Part shown: positions 1-5,096 of the stretch, one piece after another
Layout: every line of letters starts with the position of its first letter
How positions within the stretch are numbered: the first letter of the stretch is position 1
Assembly: GCA_037968895.1 (NCBI GenBank)
Contig: JBBKWJ010000125.1
Span: 1-8,368 of the forward strand
DNA: 8,368 bases
Origin: JBBKWJ01 sp037968895
Lineage (GTDB): Bacteria > Actinomycetota > Acidimicrobiia > Acidimicrobiales > SZUA-35
Direction of reading: 5' to 3'
Translations under genes and position numbers: made by a program
Notes under the pieces: model-generated
Seen by the model: only the letters and a program-made list of their open reading frames with translations
Databases searched by the model: none
What the model was told of the DNA's origin: nothing

Positions 1-16
1 TCCGCTGACGCTATTA

Positions 17-106
17 CTAGCGGGTCGGAACTGGTCGGCCTGAGCCCTTGCGAACTGCCTTGGCTTCGATCTTCTCGACGCTAACAATGACTGGCTTGGT
101 GTACAT
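17..106 (-). CDS. Candidate RiPP precursor peptide, 29 aa
   Basis: This is a short gene reading leftward, divergent from the exporter/PqqD operon. Its ATG (106-104) is preceded by a purine-rich GAGGGA ribosome binding site about 8 bases upstream. The same frame stays open further upstream, but only with a TTG start, so the 29-aa form is preferred. The peptide begins MYTKPVIV. Tyr2-x-x-Pro5 followed by aliphatic residues resembles the Y-x-x-P-x-[LIV] leader motif that lasso-type PqqD/RRE proteins bind. The rest is basic (about seven Lys/Arg against two Glu) and ends GSGRPVPTR, with no Cys. The expected lasso ring acceptor is missing: no Asp/Glu lies 7-9 residues after a Gly/Ala/Ser in the C-terminal half, so a classical lasso product is unlikely. 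Three stop codons follow in a row (TAG TAA TAG). The precursor role is inferred from size, motif and location. It could also be a regulatory leader or a chance ORF. Confidence 0.5.
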   Translation of the reverse strand: MYTKPVIVSVEKIEAKAVRKGSGRPVPTR

Positions 107-125
107 ATTGGTTTCCCTCGCTTGA

Positions 126-140
126 CCGGTCGGTGACCGG
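126..140. promoter_or_regulatory. Perfect inverted repeat CCGGTC-GGT-GACCGG in the divergent control region
   Basis: Six-base arms (126-131 and 135-140) are exact reverse complements around a 3-base centre. The repeat lies 20-34 bases upstream of the peptide ATG, downstream of the candidate leftward promoter. It could be an operator for a dimeric regulator that controls one or both divergent transcripts, or a small GC-rich hairpin in the untranslated leader of the peptide mRNA. No regulator gene is visible in the window. Confidence 0.35.
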
Positions 141-172
141 ACCCTGCGTCCAGCGGTTACTGAACTTCCAAT

Positions 173-201
173 AAAGTAAGCGTTTGCGCTGTCCGGGTCA
201 T
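173..201 (-). promoter_or_regulatory. Candidate sigma70-type promoter for the 29-aa peptide gene
   Basis: Read on the minus strand, a -35-like ATGACC (201-196) is followed after exactly 17 bases by a -10-like TACTTT (178-173). Transcription would begin around 165 and leave a leader of about 60 bases before the ATG at 106. The hexamers are imperfect matches, so this is a plausible candidate rather than a demonstrated promoter. I found no comparably spaced pair for the rightward operon. Confidence 0.3.
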
Positions 202-283
202 GAGTGGTCGCACCCGGTGGTGCTAAGTCGTTGGACCCATCTTTGGAACAAGGGCGGACGGGTATCGCCAAGAATGTCCTCAG

Positions 284-2035
284 GTGGCCTGGTGCAGCCG
301 CCGATACACACCTATGCAGCGTACGAGGGGCAAAGAAGCGGCGAGCGATTTGACGACCTTACCCGCGCTCCAATGGACTCCCCGTCTAATCGCACTCGTA
401 ATCGGATCCTCTCTGGTCCAGGCAGCAACCGTCGTGCCGGTCCCGTTGATCATTCGCCAGATCTTCGACCAAGCAATTCCTAATGGCGACAAGGGCCAAC
501 TGGTCGTCCTTGGCTTGGCATTGATCGCAATCATGATTGCTAGCGCTGGTGTGTCTGTGGTTCTTAGAAACCAGATCCTTTGTGTCGTACAGAGACACCT
601 GGGAGTGGTCAGATCTGATGTGGCCGCAGCGCTAGTTGCGGCGCCGCTGCCTGCTCTGACTAGCAAGGAAGAAGACGACATTCGAGACGTCATGTCGCAA
701 GACACGCTGCGCTACAGCACGATGGTGTCCGATATCACGGCCGAACTGATCCCAAGCATCGTTACGGCAGTTGCGATTTCGGCAGTGCTCATCGTGATGG
801 ACCCAATTTTGTTCGTCGTCACCGCGTTGCTTCTCGGTCCAGTCGTGGTTCTGCACCGGACGCTTGGCGTTTCGCTCCACGACCGGACATCGGACTACCA
901 CCGGAGCTTTCGCAACTACACCAGTTCGATCTCCCGAATGCTGAAAAGAGCTGCGGTTACACGTGTACACGGTGCCCAGCATCTAGAACTTGAACATCAA
1001 GAGAGCCGGGTTGCCGACCTCGAGACAACCTCGGTCCGGCTCGAATTCATTAGAAGTTCCTATCAATGGTCGTTGCAGAGCGTGATCGTGTTCTCGGCGC
1101 TCGCCGTGCTCATTGTCGGCGGCGCCGGTGTGATCGACGGATCGAGATCGCTCGGCGAGCTCTTCGCGTTCTATGCGGCAGTAAGTCTGGTTCGCCCATC
1201 GCTGGACACGACAGTCCGTTCCATGCCCGCTATAGCTGCGGGCCGGATGGCCAGAACCCGCCTCGTGGAAATGATGGACCTAGCAGCCGGCGCGCAGAAT
1301 TCTGGCAGTGAACCAGCACCGGCTGATCTAACTATTGATGTCGACGATGTCGCGTTTGACTACGGCGACACCGCCATTCTGCGAAACGTTTCCTTTACGG
1401 TTCGTCCCGGCACCGTCACGGTCATTCGCGGACCGAACGGCGCGGGCAAGACGACCCTGGTCCGCCTGCTGTGCGGCCTGCACAAGCCAACTAGCGGGGA
1501 GATTCGGGTCGGGGGTCATCCACTCGACACAATTGATCCTTCATCGTTCCAACGAAACATCGGTGTGGTCTTCCAAGAAGCAATTGTCGCTGGCGAGACC
1601 GTGCGCGAGGCACTCTCATACGGCGACCATGAGCTGCATGCCGAGGCGCTGTCCGAGGCACTTCGGGTGACTGGGTTTGACCGCATTCTCGCTTCGCTAC
1701 CTGACGGCCTGGAAACACATTTGGGATCAACCGGCGTCAGACTCTCCGGCGGAGAACGTCAGCGGCTCGCTATTGCTCAAGCTCTCGTTCGGAAGCCATC
1801 GTTGCTACTCCTCGACGAGCCAACCAATCATCTGGACGCTGAGGCCGTCGCTGCAGTCGTGAGTGGTTTGTCCGCAGGTGGGCCGGCAATCATCGTTGTC
1901 ACCCATGAGGATTCGCGGCGCTTCAGCCCCGACCAGATTGTCGAACTTCCTGGCCGGTCGTCGCTCGCCGACGCTGCCGTTATGGCCGAGAACGAGTCGT
2001 TAGAACAAACCGATGAAGAGGAGCTATTGCTATGA
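284..2035 (+). CDS. ABC exporter half-transporter (membrane domain fused to ATPase), peptide export likely
   Basis: This is a type I exporter half-transporter of about 583 aa that would work as a homodimer in the inner membrane. The N-terminal half holds hydrophobic segments (for example about 35-58, 75-98, 160-195 and 265-285). The C-terminal ATPase domain carries all the usual motifs: Walker A GPNGAGKTT at 383-391, Q-loop in VVFQE, signature LSGGERQR from 487, Walker B LLLLDEP with D511/E512, and the switch His at 541 (VTHED). There is no N-terminal C39 peptidase domain, so any leader peptide must be removed by another enzyme; the S26-like protease two genes downstream is the obvious candidate. 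The start is uncertain. GTG at 284 gives the longest form but has a weak ribosome binding site, and an in-frame ATG at 314 is an alternative. The C-terminus is acidic (EQTDEEELLL). Its stop overlaps the next start as ATGA. The substrate is inferred from neighbours only. Confidence 0.9.
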   Translation: MAWCSRRYTPMQRTRGKEAASDLTTLPALQWTPRLIALVIGSSLVQAATVVPVPLIIRQIFDQAIPNGDKGQLVVLGLALIAIMIASAGVSVVLRNQILCVVQRHLGVVRSDVAAALVAAPLPALTSKEEDDIRDVMSQDTLRYSTMVSDITAELIPSIVTAVAISAVLIVMDPILFVVTALLLGPVVVLHRTLGVSLHDRTSDYHRSFRNYTSSISRMLKRAAVTRVHGAQHLELEHQESRVADLETTSVRLEFIRSSYQWSLQSVIVFSALAVLIVGGAGVIDGSRSLGELFAFYAAVSLVRPSLDTTVRSMPAIAAGRMARTRLVEMMDLAAGAQNSGSEPAPADLTIDVDDVAFDYGDTAILRNVSFTVRPGTVTVIRGPNGAGKTTLVRLLCGLHKPTSGEIRVGGHPLDTIDPSSFQRNIGVVFQEAIVAGETVREALSYGDHELHAEALSEALRVTGFDRILASLPDGLETHLGSTGVRLSGGERQRLAIAQALVRKPSLLLLDEPTNHLDAEAVAAVVSGLSAGGPAIIVVTHEDSRRFSPDQIVELPGRSSLADAAVMAENESLEQTDEEELLL

Positions 2036-2319
2036 CAGACACTGCCGCCACTGCCCTTTACACCCGAGCGAGTGACACGTTCGAGATGGAGGTCGAAGGA
2101 CACACCGTGATCGTCGATCGTGCGACTGAACAGATGATCACCGTCAGCGAAGTCGCCGGCGTGATCTGGAACCAGTTGTCGTCGGCTTCAACGCTTGACC
2201 AGATCGTCGACAGCTGCCGCTCCCGTTACCCAGATGTCGACGCCGAGACCCTCGTCGAAGATGTCACTGAGTTTCTCAACGCTGCAGCGTCGGCCGGGCT
2301 CGTGAGGACTGCAGCCTAA
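2032..2319 (+). CDS. PqqD family protein (RiPP recognition element, peptide chaperone)
   Basis: This small cytoplasmic protein of 95 aa has the whole PqqD-like pattern: an N-terminal beta region (FEMEVEGHTVIVDRATEQMITVS, split around residues 18-40), the conserved segment in which a hydrophobic-x-x-x-W helix follows (VAGVIWNQL), then a helical 'T-[LV]-D-x-I-V' stretch, and a final helix with a hydrophobic end (FLNAAASAGLV). PqqD/RRE proteins bind the leader of a precursor peptide and present it to modifying enzymes. In lasso pathways the equivalent is the B1 protein, which binds the Y-x-x-P leader motif. GAGGAG lies about 8 bases before the ATG, inside the end of the exporter gene, and the genes share ATGA, indicating translational coupling. 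Its presence is the main argument that the locus acts on a peptide. The likely partner is the divergent 29-aa peptide or the 55-aa protein downstream. Confidence 0.88.
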   Translation: MTDTAATALYTRASDTFEMEVEGHTVIVDRATEQMITVSEVAGVIWNQLSSASTLDQIVDSCRSRYPDVDAETLVEDVTEFLNAAASAGLVRTAA

Positions 2320-2320
2320 G

Positions 2321-2794
2321 ATGGCTGTCGTATCGCCCGCGGCCCGAGCAAAAGTGCTTCAGGCGATCTGTGACGACGGACCGATCACAGTGTCTGGCGA
2401 TTCGATGGAACCTACGCTCCACACGGGCGACCGGATAGCCGTGAGAGTCGATCCGAGTCCGTCCGTTGGCGATGTAATCGTGTTTGTCGACGGTGAGAGC
2501 CAAACTGTCGTTCATCGCCTAGTTGCTCACTTCGGCTCGACATATGTCTGCCTCGGCGACAATAGACGGGCCCTCGATCCTCTCATCGAGGCAGCCTGCA
2601 TTGTTGGTGTTGCCCAGGCGATCATCTCCGGAGACGAACAAATCTCAATAACTGCCACCACAGGGTTAGCCCGTGCGTCGCAACTCCGTCGAGCCCTGCT
2701 CGGCGTGATCTACGGATTTGGTCTTTGGCTCCGTCGTAGAAAAACCCCAACAGCCAGCAAGACAGAATCGGAGGTTCGCGATGTCGCTACCTGA
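2321..2794 (+). CDS. S24/S26 signal-peptidase-like serine protease, Ser-His type
   Basis: This 157-aa protein carries the core boxes of the S26 signal peptidase fold: SGDSMEPTL with nucleophile Ser28, GDVIVFV at 50-56, VVHRLV with His65, and LGDNRRALD at 78-86 with Asp80 and Asp86. The general base is a His in the VHR motif, as in the archaeal/ER/SipW-like branch, rather than the Lys of ordinary bacterial leader peptidases. There is no N-terminal membrane anchor. The only hydrophobic stretch is a short one near the C-terminus (LLGVIYGFGLWL, about 126-137), followed by Arg/Lys residues, so it may be membrane associated from that end. The gene begins one base after the PqqD stop. Cleavage of the precursor leader is a reasonable inference, because the exporter lacks a peptidase domain. 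General preprotein processing is unlikely in this context. Confidence 0.82.
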   Translation: MAVVSPAARAKVLQAICDDGPITVSGDSMEPTLHTGDRIAVRVDPSPSVGDVIVFVDGESQTVVHRLVAHFGSTYVCLGDNRRALDPLIEAACIVGVAQAIISGDEQISITATTGLARASQLRRALLGVIYGFGLWLRRRKTPTASKTESEVRDVAT

Positions 2795-3755
2795 GATCGC
2801 AGGAAAAACATGGTGGGCTGAGTTCGGAGGCACCCGTATTGCATTCTCACTGCCGCATGCTCCTGAGCTAGAAACGAATGCCCGACGTTTCCTTACCGCC
2901 GACGTGCAGACCACCGCGCCGGGCGGCGAGGCCGACTTCGAGCTGTCGACAACCGACGCTCCGTCTCCGCCAGCACCAGCAGACACGTTCGAAGTCGATG
3001 GCATGGTGGCCAGTTGGAGCCCGACGACTCTGTGGTTGGGGACGAAGGCCGGAGTGCTCGTTGGCGACGGTCCACGATTCCGACTTCATCGTCGTCCAGG
3101 CGACGTGAACAGCCCATACGACCCCATCATGGCGGTGCTTGGCCACGTTGGGGCGCAGAACGGTTGGAACTCGCTTCATGCTGGTCTCGTGCACAGCCCC
3201 GCTGGTGCACTCCTTCTGATCGGTGAATCCGGAAAGGGCAAGTCGACAACATCTGCCGCCTGTATGGCAATGGGTTGGCCAGTCGACAGTGACGATGTCA
3301 CTTTCATGCAAGATGCTGGCGATTGCATTAGCGGCCTTGGTTTGCCGCGCGTCTTGTCGGTTCCTGACGAAGCGGTGCCCGATTCGCACCGAGGCGTAGT
3401 TTCGAGCAGCGTGGATCACCGAGATCGCAGGTCAGTGAGATCGTTTGAGCGTATTGGTGGTTGGCACCCCGTTGTCGCTGTCATTGAAGTCGACCACGGC
3501 TTCACGGAAGAGAGCGAACTGCAATCGATCTCACAACTAGAGGTCATTCAAGGGCTATTGCGCAACCAGGCGATCGCTGGCTCGTTGCCCGGCCAAGATC
3601 AACAACTCTCCGACATGCTCGGAACCCTTGCGGCTCTCCCGATACGCCGGCTAGCGCTCGGGGTCGAGCCTGCAAGTCGCCAGGCTTCGATCCAGCGCGA
3701 ACTCATTTCCTTCGCAGCGGAACTCAGAGCAATACGCGTCGGAGCGAACCGATGA
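2781..3755 (+). CDS. HprK-like P-loop kinase (HPr kinase/phosphorylase C-terminal-like)
   Basis: This 324-aa protein starts at ATG 2781, which has a perfect GGAGG 6 bases upstream and lies inside the end of the protease gene (14-base overlap). An earlier in-frame start exists but lacks such a site. The N-terminal 120 residues are not recognisable. From about 130 the sequence follows the HPr kinase catalytic core: SLHAGLV with His133, hydrophobic strand LLLIG, Walker A GESGKGKST at 148-156, and PVDSDDV with Asp171/Asp172 corresponding to the metal-binding 'ADD' of HprK. HPr itself is an unlikely substrate, because no sugar phosphotransferase genes are nearby. HprK relatives occur with PqqD and nucleotidyltransferase genes in HPr-rel-A systems, and related kinases phosphorylate a C-terminal Ser in paeninodin-type lasso peptides. 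Kinase action on the peptide of this locus is therefore an inference. It overlaps the next gene by ATGA. Confidence 0.85.
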   Translation: MSLPEIAGKTWWAEFGGTRIAFSLPHAPELETNARRFLTADVQTTAPGGEADFELSTTDAPSPPAPADTFEVDGMVASWSPTTLWLGTKAGVLVGDGPRFRLHRRPGDVNSPYDPIMAVLGHVGAQNGWNSLHAGLVHSPAGALLLIGESGKGKSTTSAACMAMGWPVDSDDVTFMQDAGDCISGLGLPRVLSVPDEAVPDSHRGVVSSSVDHRDRRSVRSFERIGGWHPVVAVIEVDHGFTEESELQSISQLEVIQGLLRNQAIAGSLPGQDQQLSDMLGTLAALPIRRLALGVEPASRQASIQRELISFAAELRAIRVGANR

Positions 3756-3919
3756 GTCGCACCCACTTCCGCAACACACCGTTTGGGGTAGTCATTAGCG
3801 AGTCCGCTCTTGCTCCATCGGTCACCGAACTCAAAGGCGACGAGGCTGAGCAGTTCCGACAGGACGCAGCCAGATTGTCGTCCGATGACGCCGTCAGCAC
3901 CGAGGTGGCCGGACCATGA
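3752..3919 (+). CDS. Small protein of unknown function, 55 aa, translationally coupled on both sides
   Basis: This short open frame exactly fills the space between the kinase and nucleotidyltransferase genes. Its ATG overlaps the kinase stop as ATGA (3752-3755), and its TGA overlaps the nucleotidyltransferase start as ATGA (3916-3919). Two coupling overlaps at precise ends are strong evidence that it is translated. The product begins MSRTHFRNTPFGVVIS, has a mildly hydrophobic first third, then a hydrophilic acidic part (LKGDEAEQFRQDAARL), and ends STEVAGP. It has no Cys, no signal peptide, no membrane segment and no motif I recognise. Without it a gap of about 160 bases would interrupt an otherwise gapless operon. 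It could be a second substrate peptide of the system, a small partner subunit of the kinase or nucleotidyltransferase, or a structural adaptor. I cannot choose between these from sequence. Confidence 0.72.
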   Translation: MSRTHFRNTPFGVVISESALAPSVTELKGDEAEQFRQDAARLSSDDAVSTEVAGP

Positions 3920-5022
3920 ACCAAGCACTGGTCGCCAACGTCGTGGCGTGGGCCAAACCTGATCTTGCGACTGCAGCGCCACCTGCTGCTGACGCACCGA
4001 ATCCGTCGTCAGACGAATGGGATGAGCTAACAGGAATCGCTGTGCGTGAGCGGATTACGGGTTTGCTCTGGAGCGCTATCGAGTTAGGTATGCCAGTCAC
4101 GCCTCTGCAACGGATCGAAGCAGCAACTATGGCCCACGACTCGATGAAGTCGGTCGTCGAAATCGAGGCGACAGCCCAGTGGGTTCTCGAGATCCTTCGA
4201 GCGGCGAGCATCGATGCTCGCCTCATCAAGGGTCTGGCTACCGCTCATGTAATCCATGCCGACATCAGCCACCGCGACAGCGGCGATATCGACCTCCTCG
4301 TACTGCCCGACGACCTTGGTCGCTCAGCGTCTGTTCTTCTCGATGCGGGTCTCACACAAGAAGCGCGTTGGGGCGATGGGGCGAACGGATTTGCGAAAGA
4401 GTTGGTGTTTCTGTCGCCAAGCGGGATTGAAATCGACCTCCATCAAAGTCTCAACTTTGGCGCCAGGTGGCGACGTCTCACGCCGGCGCTGATGGCGAAT
4501 GGATTGGCGGTTGGAGCAGAGCACGAACTCGGCCCAGAGTTCACCACGCTGAACATCGAAGGCCTGTTCGTGAGTGCCGCCGTGAGCGCTTGTCGATCAG
4601 ACGGCCGAATCAGCGGCCTACTTGACGTTGCCGTGCTCAGTCACGATCAACGCCTCTGCCCCAACCGTTTGCGAGCAATGTTGGACTCTGAGGTGATCGC
4701 TCCTGCGATTCTTCCGGTCCTCGATCGGGCGTCTCGCTACTTCGTTCTTGGCGATGAAGCGGTCGATGCCGTAGTAGGAGCAAGGCAGTCAAAAATTGGG
4801 TCATTTTGCGCTCGCCTCGAAGCATCTGAAACGGGTGCCCGTTACCTCTATTCATGCCTGTCTGGGCCTCCTCGAAGCTGGTTCGCAGGGCTGCACGCAC
4901 TGGCGATACCAGACGCGGATCATTTCGATGGTCAGCCGTCGGACAAACGGGGCCGAGTGAAGCGGTTGGCGGTCCAGTCATCGGCCATCCTGCGGTCAGC
5001 GACGTCTACCATCAAACCCTGA
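3916..5022 (+). CDS. Nucleotidyltransferase family protein (NTP_transf_5-like)
   Basis: This 368-aa protein has the nucleotidyltransferase fold signature typical of the uncharacterised NTP_transf_5 family. RLIKG at 102-106 (Lys105-Gly106) precedes the active-site strand HRDSGDIDLLV at 119-129, where Asp124 and Asp126 would bind metal, and the third acidic strand is GIEIDLH at 170-176 with Asp174 and His176. The C-terminal half is largely helical and unassigned. Members of this family recur in lasso and PqqD/HprK-containing peptide clusters, but their reaction is not established. Transfer of a nucleotidyl group to a phosphorylated or free side chain of the peptide, or to a pathway protein, is possible. 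The start overlaps the 55-aa gene by ATGA. It is the last gene of the block. No obvious hairpin terminator follows in the 74 bases before the antiporter. Confidence 0.85.
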   Translation: MNQALVANVVAWAKPDLATAAPPAADAPNPSSDEWDELTGIAVRERITGLLWSAIELGMPVTPLQRIEAATMAHDSMKSVVEIEATAQWVLEILRAASIDARLIKGLATAHVIHADISHRDSGDIDLLVLPDDLGRSASVLLDAGLTQEARWGDGANGFAKELVFLSPSGIEIDLHQSLNFGARWRRLTPALMANGLAVGAEHELGPEFTTLNIEGLFVSAAVSACRSDGRISGLLDVAVLSHDQRLCPNRLRAMLDSEVIAPAILPVLDRASRYFVLGDEAVDAVVGARQSKIGSFCARLEASETGARYLYSCLSGPPRSWFAGLHALAIPDADHFDGQPSDKRGRVKRLAVQSSAILRSATSTIKP

Positions 5023-5069
5023 GTGCTGGCCCAATGGCGAGTACGCTCCTTTAGGTCTGTTAGCTAGCC

Positions 5070-5088
5070 GGGTCTAGGGAGGGAGGGG
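5070..5088 (+). promoter_or_regulatory. G-quadruplex motif overlapping the antiporter ribosome binding site
   Basis: Four G-tracts lie close together on the coding strand: GGG at 5070-5072, GGG at 5077-5079, GGG at 5081-5083 and GGGG at 5085-5088, with loops of 4, 1 and 1 bases. This meets the usual G3+N1-7 quadruplex rule. The last three tracts are also the AGGGAGGGAGGGG Shine-Dalgarno region of the antiporter, whose ATG is at 5097. In mRNA, folding would hide the ribosome binding site. The motif is seen directly; any regulatory effect is inference, and a simple purine-rich ribosome binding site is the null explanation. Confidence 0.45.
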
Positions 5089-5096
5089 CTGACACC

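Noticed and set aside
17..106. Classical lasso peptide product
   Set aside because: The leader motif fits, but no Gly/Ala/Ser/Cys is followed by Asp/Glu at 7-9 residues in the C-terminal half, and no cyclase or B2 protease is visible in the window.
122..150. Rightward promoter based on TTGACC at 122-127
   Set aside because: The hexamer is good, but 17 bases downstream lies TGCGTC, which does not resemble a -10 element.
17..271. 84-aa extended form of the leftward peptide gene starting upstream
   Set aside because: It needs a TTG start, runs across the candidate promoter and inverted repeat, and the extension has no recognisable signal; the ATG at 106 has a good ribosome binding site.
184..483. 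Plus-strand ORF (also a shorter version from ATG 274) overlapping the start of the exporter
   Set aside because: Its product is low in complexity order, resembles no family, and overlaps the well-supported exporter coding sequence in another frame.
2868..3419. 183-codon minus-strand ORF
   Set aside because: It lies entirely antisense to the HprK-like gene, which has its P-loop and metal-binding motifs in the plus frame; the antisense product has no family features.
5023..5096. Intrinsic terminator after the nucleotidyltransferase
   Set aside because: No stable GC-rich stem followed by a T-run is present; the short matching arms near GGCGAGTACGCTCC do not pair well.
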